Assembly (NCBI GenBank): GCA_031835245.1
Contig: JAVKOQ010000341.1
Coordinates: forward strand, 1 to 54,618
Direction of reading: 5' to 3'
Length of the DNA stretch: 54,618 nucleotides
DNA from: Balamuthia mandrillaris
Lineage: Eukaryota > Discosea > Longamoebia > Balamuthiidae
The position numbers and the translations under genes were made by a program. The notes below the pieces were generated by a model. It did not search any database. It saw nothing but the letters and a program-made list of their open reading frames with translations, and was not told where the DNA came from. Position 1 is the stretch's first letter. Each line of letters opens with the position of its first letter. Shown in pieces: positions 19,944 to 31,423 of the stretch.

Positions 19944-21868
19944 ATGGGCGTGGTCGGTGCTGTCGCTTTGGCCGTGCCTCTGCTGTTGGTGACCGGCCTT
20001 TTCCTCAGCGTGCACCAGGTGGAGGAAGGGCACGTGGGGCTCTACTTTCGCGGCGGCGCGCTGCTCAACACCATGGCCGAGCCCGGCTACCACTTCATGC
20101 TGCCGTTCGTAACGCGGATGGCCAACGTGCAGATCACGCTGCAGACCGACACCGTGGTCGACATTCCCTGCGGCACTTCCGGTGGTGTGATGATCTACTT
20201 TGGTACCACTCCGCTTTTCCTCTCAACACTTTATCTTTCATCTAAACAGTCAAAAAAAAAAACAAAAACAAAAACAAAAAACAAAAGATAAGATTGAAGT
20301 GGTAAACCAACTGCGAAAGGAGTCGGTGCACAGCACCGTCAAGAGCTATGGCGTCAACTACGACAAGACCTGGATTTTTGACAAGGTGACAAACTTTGTT
20401 CTTGTTGTGTTTTGGTTCAATTTTGTTGGTCTGCTGCTGCTTTTACTTGTTCATGTTCTTGTTCATGTTCTTGTTCTTGTTCTTCTTCTTGTTCTTCTTG
20501 TTCTTCTTCTTGTTCTTCTTCTTCTTCTTCTTCTTCTTCTTCTTCTTCTTCTTCTTCTTCTTCTTCTTCTTCTTCTTCTTCTTCTTCTTCTGAAGGTTTT
20601 TCGCCATCCATGCATAAATAGATTCATCATGAGATCAACCAGTTTTGCAGCGGCCACTCTTTGCAAGAGGTCTACATAGATAAGTTTGATACGTTGGATG
20701 AGTCCCTTGCCACCTCCCTTCAAGAGTCGTGCAACAAATACAATACTGGTTCTCTTTCCTCTTTCCTCTTTCCTCTCTACTTTCTTTACCCTTCTCTCTT
20801 CAATTCTTTCCCTTCTCTCGTCCGCTCGTCCTCTCTTCTGTTCTCTCTCCTGTTCCCTTGTTATTTCTTTAGCTTTTTGGTTCTCCTTCTTACCGTAAAC
20901 ATTGCTGTATTACCTAGGTATTGAGATTGTGGCCATCCGTGTCACGAAGCCACGCATTCCTCCCAACGTGCGTAAGAACTACGAAGAAGTTGCTGAACAA
21001 GAAACCAAGTATTTTTTTTCTCTCGTTTTGTGTTTTGGGCCTCGTCGTGACTTCACCTTGACGCTCTCGCTCTTCAAAGGTTGCGAGTGGCCAAACAGAA
21101 CCAATTGGTGATATTGAAGGAGGAAGAGACTTCGCGTTTGAAAGAAACAATTCAAGCCGAGAAAGCCGCTTCTATTTCGTTGATCCAAGCGCAAAGCCAA
21201 GCTGCTCTTGCTGCCATCGCTGCTGAAAAGGTTTGTCTTTTTAGAAAACACCGTTTGAAGATTTCGTAGTCCCATCCATCTGACTGCTTTGTGTTCTTTT
21301 CTTTTTCTTCGAATGCAGGAAGCGAACGTTTCTCTCATTAATGTACAAAAGGAAATAAAAGAAAAGCAAGGCGAAGCCAAAAAACAAGAGATCGAAAATG
21401 TACGTTCTTCTTTCTTTCGTGTTTCTTTCGTGTTTTGCTCTCGACTTGTGTTTTCTCATCTTTTTTCTCTTTTGTCGTTTCTCTTTCTCTTCTGGTTCTC
21501 ATTCTCTTCTGGTTCTTCTTCTTCTTCTTCTTCTTCTTCTTCTTCTTCTTCTTCTTCTTCTTCTTCTTCTTCGTTCTTCTTCGCTTTTTCTTCTGTAGGA
21601 AATGCACTTGGCAAAGCAAAAGGCCTTGGCGGAGGCCGCTTTCTACTCCATGAAGATGGAGGCCGAGGCCAACGCCCTGAGACTAACACCCGAGTACTTG
21701 AAGCTGGTGCTCTTCCAAAGCCTGGCCAACAACACCAAGATCTACTATGGCGAGAAGATACCAAACATCTTTATGGACTGGATGAGAGGAGGGGCTGGCA
21801 TTGAACAAGACCTCTTTTTGCAAGCTGGCTCTGGTGGTGCACCATCATCCAGCACTTCTAAGAAATAA
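19944..21868 (+). CDS. ERLIN: Erlin-like SPFH-domain protein
   Basis: Seven exons join in phase to 358 aa: 19944-20202, 20288-20385, 20622-20748, 20918-21008, 21080-21230, 21319-21399, 21599-21868. A hydrophobic N-terminal signal-anchor covers residues 4-22. It is followed by the SPFH core ([80 protein letters not shown]), the [17 protein letters not shown] block, a long coiled coil ([15 protein letters not shown]) and the C-terminal [11 protein letters not shown]. In animals erlin-1/2 form large ER-membrane rings that bind IP3 receptors and RNF170 for ERAD and act in sterol control. Length matches human erlins (about 340-350 aa). The model is intact and nearly certain. Two introns carry long TTC microsatellites. 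Confidence 0.95.
20475..20593 (+). repeat. (TTC)n microsatellite in erlin intron 2
   Basis: TTG/TTC triplets leading into about 70 bp of pure CTT, inside the 236-bp intron. It creates poly-Leu/Ser/Phe open frames that are not genes. Confidence 0.95.
21517..21573 (+). repeat. (TTC)n microsatellite in erlin intron 6
   Basis: About 55 bp of TTC repeats within the 199-bp intron between 21399 and 21599. Confidence 0.95.
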
Positions 21869-22092
21869 CAAGTCAACTGTTTTGTTTATTGTTCACTTGG
21901 TAACGAGAAGAGAGATGCGGAGGGAGAGAGAGAGAAAGCAATAGAGTGCCTGTATGAAAGGCCATTGGGAGGTGAGCCAAAGGGAATGGTTATCCTTGAA
22001 CAGAGAAAGATCTGGCTCAAGAAGAAGAGTAAAACCTGAACTGGAAAACGTTGTCGGATATCGTCGTTGAAACCTTTAGAAAGGGTTTTTTC

Positions 22093-23503
22093 TTACAGAA
22101 GAAACGGAACGAGAGCGGAGCGTTGCAGCAAAACATAGTCTTCGAACTTGCTGAGGTACCAAGCATGTGTTCTGATGGCGCTGTGTATAAGGTTCAGTGC
22201 CACGAAAGCCATCACCAACCTTTAGTTTTTTTTTTTGGTTTCGTTAAGTTAAGCCATTGTTTTTGGTCGCAGAGAAAGTGTACGCACAAGAATGAATAGT
22301 TGATGGGAGGCGCAGACAAACACATGAGAGCAGCGTATAGAATGATCTCTCCTAAGTAATGGGGACACGACACCCACCGAAACATGCCGCCATGTGGAAT
22401 ATTGTAGTTGGTATCTTGCGTTGTTGAAGCAGTGGTTTTCTTGGTACTGTTGTGGCGTAAAGAGGCCAATATGCGATGCGAGTGAAGTTGAACGACGCTG
22501 TTGCAGATGAGTACGAGAAGCGAAGCGAGAACATAGAATAGAAGAGAAAGCAGAAGTGTTAGAAAGAAGATAGTAAGACACAGAATACTTTAAAACCAAA
22601 ACAAGAAAAGAGATGAGAACCTGCCAAAGCAAAACAAAAAGAGAGCAACTAACAAGAAGGCAGCTGACGGCAGCGATTCGGAGTGGAGGTCATCGTAGCT
22701 TTCCACGAAACTAAGAGGCACCATGAAGTAGTACGAAAGCCCTTTTATGTGGTGGTGTTGTTGTTGTTGATCCTCCGTCAGAAAGAGAGAAGAAGGGAAG
22801 CAAGGACAAAGAGAGAAGCCGAGCAGAGAGAAGAGAGAACGAGACCGAGACAAGCGAATCGTCAGCCGAGTGCAGAGGGACGAAGAAGAAGAGAAGCAGG
22901 CAAGCAGGCAAGCAGTGAAAAGAGAGCAAAGAGAAGAGAGAGAAGCACCGGCAACAAAGTTTAAAAGCGTCATGTACCGATGGGAAAAGGCATGCACAAA
23001 CAGGCATTCGAAAATCCGTTTGATCAGGTGCAGGCCGAACAACGCGCCGATCAACCAACGATGCCTTTTTATTTTTTGTGCAGAAGAAGAAAAAGGGGAG
23101 AAGAAGCGAGATGAGCAGAAGAGAAGGAAGCAGGACAGTAGATTAAAAACAAAAAAAAAACGAACCGAAAGCTTGGCTGCGTCGCCTCCCCATCCCAACC
23201 GAGCCTATAGACGAACGCCCAATGGAAGAGCAGGTTCCAGAGAAAGCCAAAAACGTAGAAGCTGGTCCATCCGAGCTTGTGCGTGACAACAGGAGCGCGC
23301 AGCAAGGCGAAGAGTCGATCGGAAGCGGAGCGAGTGGCAGCGGTGCCGGTGGTTTTAGCGAGCTTGCCGTAGGAGGTCAATGCGTCGACTTTGGGGGACC
23401 AGAACTTCAGGCAGTAGAAGAGACACGCTGCGACCCAATAACACCGCACGAACGGAACCAGAAGAGGAACGAGAAACCGCCCACCCATCGGCTCATCTTC
23501 CAT
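22093..23503 (-). CDS. SRD5A3: Polyprenol reductase (SRD5A3-like steroid 5-alpha-reductase family)
   Basis: Five exons join in phase to 322 aa: 23166-23503, 22949-23064, 22654-22741, 22288-22587, 22093-22219. Key blocks: KTTGTAATRSASDRLFALLR, KLGWTSFYVFGFLWN, HLIKRIFECLFVHAFSH, NFVAGLSYYFMVPLSF, then HRILASLRHN, IPHGGMFRWVSCPHYLGEI and the C-terminal ALNLIHSAIRTHAWY, SKFEDYVLLQRSALVPFLL. These match the order and spacing of SRD5A3/DFG10, an NADPH-dependent ER enzyme that contributes to dolichol formation for N-glycosylation. Human SRD5A3 is 318 aa. Several hydrophobic spans agree with a polytopic ER protein. I chose Met 23503 because it places the first span at the usual distance. An in-frame ATG at 23572 would add 23 charged residues. 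Confidence 0.9.
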
Positions 23504-23801
23504 CTCTCTTTTATTTTTTCTTTCTTTGCTGCCTCTCTCCAAGCCTCTCTCGTGTCCATCTAATGCGCTCATGTCCTCTCTCCTATCGTGTTCTTTCGCT
23601 CACGTCCTCGCTCGTGTCCTTGAACTTTTTGCGGACAAGCTGACGTGTTTTTGCCATTGTCTACAAAATTTCCCTGTCTCCTACCCTTATTCTTTTATCT
23701 CGCGTCCTTTCTCAAGTCCTGAAATTTTTGCGGACGTGATGACGTGCATCAGAATTGTCTACAAGAATTGAAGCAAGCAAAAGAACAGAGAAGAAAGAAG
23801 A
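23504..23801. promoter_or_regulatory. Divergent promoter with imperfect direct repeat
   Basis: Between the polyprenol reductase and the small secreted gene. Two copies of an about 50-bp unit lie at roughly 23618-23672 and 23717-23770. Each has TTTTTGCGGAC, then TGACGTG, then TTGTCTACAA. TGACGTG is a half-CRE/bZIP-type core. A duplicated control element is the simplest reading. Confidence 0.5.
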
Positions 23802-24462
23802 ATGGCACAACGGCGGCTGCGTTGCTTGTGGGGGTTGGTGATGGTGGTGGTGGCCTGTGTCGCGTTGGTGCAAGGGGACGTATGGGCCAAATGGGGCGAC
23901 AGAGCGCATCTCATATGCACCACCATGCTCAACAAAAAGAGCAGCGCCCCCTCCTTCAGCTACGCCATGTGCGACAACCTGCAGGACGTAGTGGAGGAGG
24001 CCATCGCCGATCTGACCTACAAGATGTCCTCGGCCCTGAACCTCGACTTCACCACCTTCCGTGATGACATGGTCAGCCGTGCTTCCAAGTCACCTTATCG
24101 CGCTACAGGTTTGTTCTTCGTTAAAAAAAAAAAAGAATTTGGTCAGGTCTAATCACTCATTGACTGATGAACCAACAACAGGAGAAAGGATCATCAAAGG
24201 AACGGTGAAGTGGGTCGTGGAGAACAACATAAAGTCAGAGAAAGAGATCAGGGACCATTTCCACACCAAGTTCGCGCAGTGGATCATGGACATGGCTGTC
24301 GACAACAAGTCCGCCAAGCAGATGCCGCCCATCCCGACGGACAACCCGGAGGTGGTGGAGCAGCTGCGAGCCATGGGCGTGGACATACCGGAGCAAGAGG
24401 AAGGAGGGGCCACCGAGGAAGTGGGGGACGAGGAGGACTTTTGGACCAAAGTGGACATCTAA
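23802..24462 (+). CDS. Small secreted protein of unknown function
   Basis: Two exons, 23802-24108 and 24182-24462, join in phase to 195 aa. Residues 1-25 are a classic signal peptide (basic RRLR, then WGLVMVVVACVALVQG). The mature chain has few Cys, a helical middle (DLQDVVEEAIADL-like stretch and KGTVKWVVENNI) and an acidic tail (EEGGATEEVGDEEDFWTKVD). I do not recognise a family. It shares a promoter with polyprenol reductase and its 3' end faces the A1 gene at about 100 bp. Secretion is well supported; function is not. Confidence 0.75.
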
Positions 24463-24563
24463 AAAGGGTGATGCTTTACTTATGGTTTTGAATACAAAGA
24501 GGAAATGTATATGACAATATGGTTTCTTGCGGTTGGATGGCTTGTTCGGGGTTGGTTGTTGTG

Positions 24564-25573
24564 TTAGAGGTTGAGCACCATCTGGCAGTACTCTTCCATC
24601 AGTACCACTCCATCCCCATCCGAGTCCAAGATGTTGAAGTGCCTTTCGCTCTCTGCAACGTGAAGAGAAATGAGCAAAGAAGAAGAGGAAAAGAGAGAAG
24701 CAGAGGAGAGGAAGACTGGCAGGAGAGAAAGGCATACGAACCATCCAACGACAGCCACTTGCCAGGACCCAACCTGTACTCCAACAAGGTGAGCTGGTAG
24801 TCCCTCTCGCTGTCCAGCCTCCTGAACTTCCTGATGCAGTCCTCGTAGGGATTCTCGCCACCAGCTGCCTGGCACAACACCTCTCCGTTCTCAAACTGCA
24901 GGCCGCCCACGCATTGGTCGCAAGGGTTGAGGATGCTGGGGTCCTTGGGCATGCAGATGCCTTTGGAGGCGCACCATCCGCAGCGATCATCCGCAATGCA
25001 GCCACTGCAGTCCAGCGTGGTGCAGTCGGTCACTGTTTGTTTGTGCGCAAGGTCGGTGAGATGAAGCAGTCAAGCTGGAATGAAGTTTGAAGCAAGGGCG
25101 CAAACCTTCTCCAACACGGAAGCAACCCAAACCATAGTTGCTGCCGGCCAAGGTGGCGTTGATGCAGGCTTGCAGTCCGCTCTGGGAGATGATGAGGTTG
25201 TGGAGGGAGAAGCACGGAGAGTAGGTGAAGGAACGACCGAGGATCGGAGGACAGATGGTGACGGTGCCGGTGGCCTCATCGAAGGAGATGGGGGAGATGG
25301 TGGCAATGCCGTCCAGCTTGGAGTAGCAACGCACTTGTTTCAAGGCGTCTGAAGGTTGACGTTTGGCTGTGTAAGCGCAGGGCAAGACATATGCACTCGA
25401 ATGAAGAGAAACAAGAGGAGAAACGAACCGATGGCAGCAAACGCCACTTGAAGAGGACCATAAGGGAGGTCACGAAGGGACGCAGTGATAATGACCCTGT
25501 CAGCATACAACAATTCGATGCGAGGAATATCCTATCATACAAGTTAAATACAGATCATTCATTTGTCTGAAAC

Positions 25574-25610
<37 letters not shown>

Positions 25611-26536
25611 AGTAGTTGTTGCGAGGTGTTACCATTTCGCAGAGGTCAACTTTCATCTTGAGGCAAGCATCGCCAAAGATGTCCAGTGCTCCTGGGAAAG
25701 ATGGAAAGGATGAAATGTCTGGAGTATCAACCTGCATATACGTGAGAACAAAAAAATAGTGAGAAGAGAAACATAATAACACAGGGCGCAATAGGTACCG
25801 AAGCTTGGCCCCAAGTAAGGTCGATGGTCTGAGTTCCCAAAGCCCCAAACAAAGTGTTGTATGGCACGTTAATGTCCACGCTGTCCGGCGTGCATATGTC
25901 TCGTTTCTTGCGAAGCACGGAGGAGTCGTTCGTCCCTTCTCTTTTCCATGGCTCGTCGGGCAGGTCTGGGAAGTCAGGAATGTCGAAGCACTCATGGAAG
26001 GGCACGTCCACGTCGATAGAAAAGTCTCCTTCCTTGCTCAATGCTGCAAAATCCACCTCATATTGTAACTCAGCTGATATAGCGATTGTTTTATAGTAAA
26101 TTTTTTTTTCGTTAACCACAGGTCATGAAGTGAACGGGAGAGAGAAAAGAGAGAATAGTACCTGCAAACTCAGCGAGCCTGAAGACCGTTCCCACAGGAT
26201 TGAAGCAAGCTGTTTTTTTTAAAACAAAAAAAGGTGTTAAAGGAAGCAGAAATGGTCGAGGGCAACAGAACCCCAGTCAGTACCAGCACAAGCATAGGAA
26301 AGGCGTCCTTCCTCATCGACCTCAGGTCCACACCAGGTGTTGGCAGTCTCCCACTCCGCGCTGGCTTGTCTCCTATGAAAGACCGACCAGCCTTGGCCTT
26401 GCTTCCTCAGCTCGTACTCCGCCCCTGGGGAGTCGGAGAACTTGGTGTTGATTGGCTTGCCGACCACGAGCAGGCTTGCCGACAGGACGAGCAGTAAGAC
26501 GAAAGAGAGGCCCGGGGTAACGTTGGAACTTGACAT
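24564..26536 (-). CDS. A1: secreted PSI/EF-hand protein, type A, pair 1
   Basis: Eight exons join in phase to 466 aa: 26284-26536, 26162-26209, 25799-26073, 25633-25731, 25429-25531, 25106-25348, 24742-25032, 24564-24652. Signal peptide at residues 1-26 (LSFVLLLVLSASLLVVG). The middle has a new-looking Cys-poor beta-rich region (CFNPVGTVFRLAEFA, VDVPFHECFDIPDF, KRDICTPDSVDINVP, LHNLIISQSGLQACIN). A PSI-type module follows (DCTTLDCSGCIADDRCGWCA, CMPKDP, NPCDQCVGG), then a loop-like DSERDYQLTLLEY and a canonical EF-hand loop DSDGDGVVLMEEY close to the C-terminus. No membrane anchor is seen, so it should be soluble and secreted, with Ca2+ binding predicted by the EF loop. Head to head with B1 (27007). 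Confidence 0.85.
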
Positions 26537-27006
26537 GTTTCGTTTCTTTGTATCTTTGCACTGGTTATTGGAGATTGTAAAGTAAACTCAAATTTTTTTG
26601 TTTGCTTTATTCTAAACGTCCGGTGGTCTTTCTTTTTCGTTGCCAGATAGGTAAGCGAGTGCTTTGTTTGGTTATTTACCACAATAAAGCTATATTGCTT
26701 GGTTTACCAAAATTCAAACTTTTAGATGGCCATTAATACAGCCAACCAATTGAGATGGGATTCCAAAATGAATTGTGTCTTATGATTGGTTGGATAATGT
26801 TTGAAAATGGGGACTCTTATAGACACTTTGCAACAGCTGAGCATCATTTTCGCCAAAAGTCAGCTGCCCCGCAATACAAACCAAACTGTAGCCCAAAAGA
26901 AAAGTTACAAAATAAACAAGGGATACCCACCGTAAAAAACTTCTTCAAAGATAAGACCAAAACAAACTCGAAAGAAAGAAAGCTTTGGCAAATAGGAGGC
27001 ACCAAT
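26537..27006. promoter_or_regulatory. Shared promoter of pair 1 (A1/B1)
   Basis: 470 bp between divergent start codons. CCAAT elements in both orientations are visible (AACCAATTGAG near 26743 and TGATTGGTTGG near 26783), with an AT-rich centre. The analogous gap in pair 2 is 422 bp and also has CCAAT boxes; in pair 3 only about 100 bp remains. Confidence 0.45.
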
Positions 27007-28914
27007 ATGAGAACTACAGGTTTGCTTTTGGCGGTGGTGGTACTGGTCTTGGTCGGCGACCTTACTAGTGCTTCAACTCCTACCTATGTGGAGAACACGG
27101 AGTTTGCCGTGGGCGGGGAGGGTCCAGAGAACGTCACTTGGGACTGCTCCGCTACTCCTGGACAGTTGGCAGCCTCTTGCTCAGGTACCCTTTGTTCTCA
27201 GTTCTGAGTACTCTTCCTTCTTGACATTCTTAAGAAGAGCACTTATCGCCCTCTATCTCATGTTAAAATACATAAAACCAGTTTGCGTGCCCTTCAAAAT
27301 GGACCTTCTCACCAACAGCTTCTTCTCGCTGGTGGACATGACTGCCGTCAAGGTCAACCTCGGCAACTTGTTGCAGGCAGTCGGAGGGGAACTCCAATTC
27401 ACCGTTGACGCGGATGAGTTAGGCGACGTGGCAGACTATCTCGACATTGGTGACTTCTCTGTGGGCGTTCCTCTTTCCGAGCTGGCCCGGCCGTTGTCAG
27501 CTGTGGAGTTGAACTTGGACGCTGTCATACAGGGAGCCCAGAGAGAGGCGCCCAAGATACTAAAGCTGGCGAATATGTTGAACTTTGAACCTGAATTGTG
27601 CTTCGAAGTCTCTCGTACTGCTTGTGAGGATGTACGTTTCTTTATTCAATCTTTCTTTCTGTTCGTCTATTTCTCCTTTGCTCTGGTTGTTAACTGTTAA
27701 ACCCTAGAAAGTGAACATGGGCATCAAACTCGGCAAAAGCAGCACTGATCGTCTCATCGACCTTTCTATCGGACTTCGCGGTTGGTTGCAATCTGTCCTC
27801 TCTTCTCTGATGTTAAACTATACACTAAACTGTTGCTTTTAGACTTTTTGGGATGTATGAAGGAACGCTCCTTCAATATCAGCGTTGTGGATGTGACCAT
27901 CAAGTTGGACTATGACAACAAACAGATTGCCGTCTGCGCCTCCCTCTTCGGCGGCATGATCCTGCCCAACGAGTTTTGCTTCTTGTTGGACGACATTCTT
28001 TGGACCATGAGAGGCATTTCCTTCTGCCCTCAGATCAGCATTGACTCCTTGCCATATTCCAACACCATCGAGTTCCTTTGCCAGACTTTGGGAGAAAGTA
28101 TGTCCTTCATTTCACCTCATTCTTTCGTGTCTCTTTCGGTCACCTTCCGTTCTTCCCTGTCTCATTCCATGTACCATACCAAACCAAACCAATCCAGTTG
28201 ATGAGTGCAACAGAATCGAAACGTTCAAAGAATGTGAAGAGACATCGGGTTGTGGATGGTGCAGTGCTCGCAGGGCATGCATCAGCACTGCCAACCCAAT
28301 CAACCCTTGCGAAGGGTGCCCTTCCTGGGTCCTCGATCTCCCTTCCCCTGCCAATGAGACCACACCCGAGGTGGCTGTTCGTGAAAAAGAGAGACAAGAG
28401 GGGAACGTGACAGTGTCCTCGGTGAAGGTGCCCTTCCTGGAGGAGCTGGCAGCAAGAGCGGGAAGAGAGGAAGCGGAAAGGATCGAGGTCAGGTATTGTG
28501 GTGACTGGTATGACTACGCCGATGAGACAGGAAAGGTCAGTTTCGAGCAATGGATGGAGGTTGTGGGAGCGTATTTGAACGCTTCCGAGGTCAATGCCTC
28601 CTTTGCTGCCGTACGTTTCTGTTCTCTTCACTGTTGTTATTTCGGGAATGCTGAGTATATCAACCATCATAAACAGACGGATGAGAACGGAGACAACGTG
28701 ATCGACTACAAGGAATACTGTACCTATGCCTCCCTTGTTTCCACTGTTGGTGCGTTCCTTATGCTTCCGCCTCGATTGTTTTGAAAAAACGAATGCTGTG
28801 GCCAACAATTATTAACTTGTTCGAAATGCAGTGCCAAGCAGCAGTGCGTCCTCGCTCAGCGGCTGGTTGATGACACTGGTTGCCAGCATGCTGTACAGAG
28901 GAATGTATTGGTAA
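27007..28914 (+). CDS. B1: secreted PSI/EF-hand protein, type B, pair 1
   Basis: Seven exons join in phase to 474 aa: 27007-27184, 27282-27631, 27708-27780, 27843-28097, 28198-28610, 28677-28749, 28832-28914. Signal peptide at residues 1-22 (GLLLAVVVLVLVGDLTSA). The hallmark block follows: CVPFKMDLLTNSFFSLVDMT, VKVNLGNLL, ELCFEVSRTACED, VNMGIKLGKSSTDRLIDLSI. Next is the Cys-containing beta region (QIAVCASLFGGMI, LLDDILWTMRGISFCPQISI), a PSI-type module (DECNRIETFKECEETSGCGW, CSARRACIS, NPCEGCPSW), N-glycosylation sequons (NVT, NAS) and the EF-hand loop DENGDNVIDYKE. The C-terminus (SLSGWLMTLVASMLYRGMYW) is hydrophobic and could be a GPI-attachment or membrane-associated tail. AATAAA at 28951-28956. 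It faces A2 at its 3' end. Confidence 0.85.
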
Positions 28915-29168
28915 AAGAACGTTCTACAAAAATACCAAAGTATGTATGTGAATAAATAGCTTGTGAGCGTGGTGTTATGTTTCCCTAACATGTTATCCTT
29001 TCATTTTTTTTTTTGAGTTACTGCTGCAAGGACAACTGTTTCTCCTGCTTTCATTCTTTGTGCGAGATGGAGGTTCCTTTTAAACGTCTCATCGCCGGAA
29101 CAAAACGATTAACTAAAGCTTAAGGAGATTAAAAGTGCTTTGGAATGTATTATCAACAGTAGCTTTGG
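28915..29168. other. Convergent spacer between B1 and A2
   Basis: Holds AATAAA at 28951-28956 for B1 and a T-rich run near 29007. Nothing else recognised. Confidence 0.5.
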
Positions 29169-31001
29169 TTAGCGGGCGAGCACCAATTGGCAGTATTCTT
29201 CCATCAAAACCACACCATCCCCATCCGAGTCCAAGATGTTGAAGTGCCTTTCAGCCTCTGCAACGTGGAGAGTACTGTAAGAATCAGAAAGAAAGAAAGG
29301 CAAGTTGCGGCGCATGTATTACATACCGTCCCACGACATCCACTTGCCGGGACCGATTTGAAACTCCGACAAGGTGAGCTGGTAGTCTCTCTCGCTGTCT
29401 AACCTCCTAAACTTTCTGATGCAGTCCTCATATAGGTTTTCTCCACCAGCAACTTGACACATCATTTCTGCATCGTCAAACAGGAGTCCTCCTACGCATT
29501 GGTCGCATGGATTGGATTCAATAGGGTCCTTGGGCATGCAGACGCCGTTGGAGGCGCACCATCCACAGCGATCATCCGCAATGCAGCCACTACAGTTCAG
29601 CGTGGTACAGTCCGTCACTGTTTGTTTTGTTTTGTCTTATTCACAAAAGAAAGGAACCAACACAATTGAAATTCAGCCAAACACAAACCTTCTCCCACAC
29701 GGAAGCAACCCAGGTCATAGTTGTTTCCGGCCATGGAAGCTGCGATGCAAGCTTGGAGGCCACTTTGGGAGAAGATGAGGTTGTGGAGGGAGAAGCACGG
29801 AGAGTAGGTGAAGGAACGACCCAGCGTGGGAGGACAAAAACTAACGGTGCCAGTGGCCTCATCGAAGGAGATGGGAGAGGCGGAGGCCCAGCCTTTCATT
29901 TCGGATGCACAACTTGCTTGTTTCAAAGCATCTGAGGGTACACAATGGAATATTAGGGCAGAACGGAATGGAGAACAAGAAACGAAGAACGAACCAATGG
30001 CAGCGAAGGCCAGCTGAAGGGGAGGGTAAGGAAGGTCTCTAAGGGAGGCAGTGGTGAGGACCCTATCCGCGTATACTAATTCGATGAGAGGATCCTGTTG
30101 TAAGTAAAACAACGCACGACGGCTTCAGGTTAACATGAATACTTGAATGGAAGAGCAAAAGAGACCATTGTTTACCATTTCACAAAGGTCAACTTTCATC
30201 TTAAGGCAAGCATCTCCAAAGATATCTGGGGCTCCTGGGAAACGAGGCAGGTCGTTGATGCCTGGGGGATCAATCTGCAATACCCGTGGAATCTGTAAGA
30301 TAGTCTCAAAAGACAAGGAAAAAACGGATGACTGAAACGCATACCGCGGCTTGGCCAAGGGTAAGGTCGACTGTCTGAGTTCCCAAAGCATCAAACAGAG
30401 CGCTGTACGGTATATCTACGCTAACGCTTTTCGGCGTGCATATTTCTCGTTTCTCACGAACCAGTGAGGAGTCGTTCGTCCCGTCTCGTTTCCAAGGCAC
30501 GTCGGGAATTTTGACACACTTGTGGAAAGGAACGTCCACTGAATAAGAAAAGTCTCCACCTTTGACCAGATCCCCGAAGTCGACAGCATACTTTAATTCA
30601 GCTTTTGTTGTTGTTTCAGTGAGAAGAAACGAAGACATCAAGGACGGGAAACGTACAAGCAAACTCTGCAAGCCTGAACACTGTTCCAACGGGATTGAAG
30701 CATGCTGTTTTTTATTATTGTTGTTATTTTTTTGAACCGTGCAAGGGAAGGGTGACAGCAAAGTAGTACCCGCACAGACGTACGAAAGATGCCCGTCCGC
30801 GTCGACTTCTTTTCCACACTTGGTGGTAGCGATGTCCCCGACTTGTCTCCTATGATAGACCGTCCAGCCTTGGCCCTGCTCCCTCAGCTGGTACGCTGGC
30901 CCTGGAGTCTTGGAGAAGGTGGCGTCGAATTGTATGCTAGCAGTTGCCAACCAGGCGACCGACAGCACGAGCAGCACGGCGGCGACGCTGCGCAGGAGCA
31001 T
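29169..31001 (-). CDS. A2: secreted PSI/EF-hand protein, type A, pair 2
   Basis: Eight exons with the same order and phases as A1 join to 452 aa: 30770-31001, 30657-30704, 30345-30601, 30176-30274, 29995-30094, 29689-29931, 29327-29617, 29169-29257. Signal peptide at residues 1-22 (SVAAVLLVLSVAWLATA). Conserved blocks: PGPAYQLREQGQGWTVYHRR, CFNPVGTVFRLAEFA, VDVPFHKCVKIPDV, CTPKSVSVDIPYSALF, LHNLIFSQSGLQACI, CSGCIADDRCGWCASNGVCM, and EF loop DSDGDGVVLMEEY. Exons 4, 6, 7 and 8 have exactly the lengths of A1 (99, 243, 291, 89 nt). Exon 3 is 18 nt shorter and exon 5 is 3 nt shorter. Head to head with B2. Confidence 0.85.
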
Positions 31002-31423
31002 ATTGTATTCACGTTGTAGTCGCTGAATATCAATTATCTGATGCCGAGATGGAAAAATTATATAAACACAAAACGACAGAAAGCCCTAGATAAAACAAAA
31101 TAGTTTATTATTCACCTTTCGGGATGGACAAAGACCATGTTTGGAGAAAATTGTTCAAAGAAGAGCATATCCCGCCGGCCACCCGTCGCTTCAATGTCCG
31201 ATTTGGGTAAATTGGTTCTTTCCACCAATGAAAGCGAAGCAATTAATCGCGGATTGGTCGACCATAAGCAAGTTTAAGTCATATTCTCCAAAAATATTCG
31301 GTTTGGTTCATTTTTGCCATGTTGTCGGCAACGAAAAAAGAAGTTACAAATCCACAAAACGGTTTATCTGCGTTTATTTTCGATTGCAAACCTCTCTACC
31401 TTGGGAGCTATTTTTGAACGCAG
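31002..31423. promoter_or_regulatory. Shared promoter of pair 2 (A2/B2)
   Basis: 422 bp between divergent start codons. CCAAT-type elements are seen at AAATTGGTTC (near 31208), CACCAATGAAAG (near 31221) and GGATTGGTCG (near 31251), with a TATATAA patch near 31061 on the A2 side. Confidence 0.45.
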
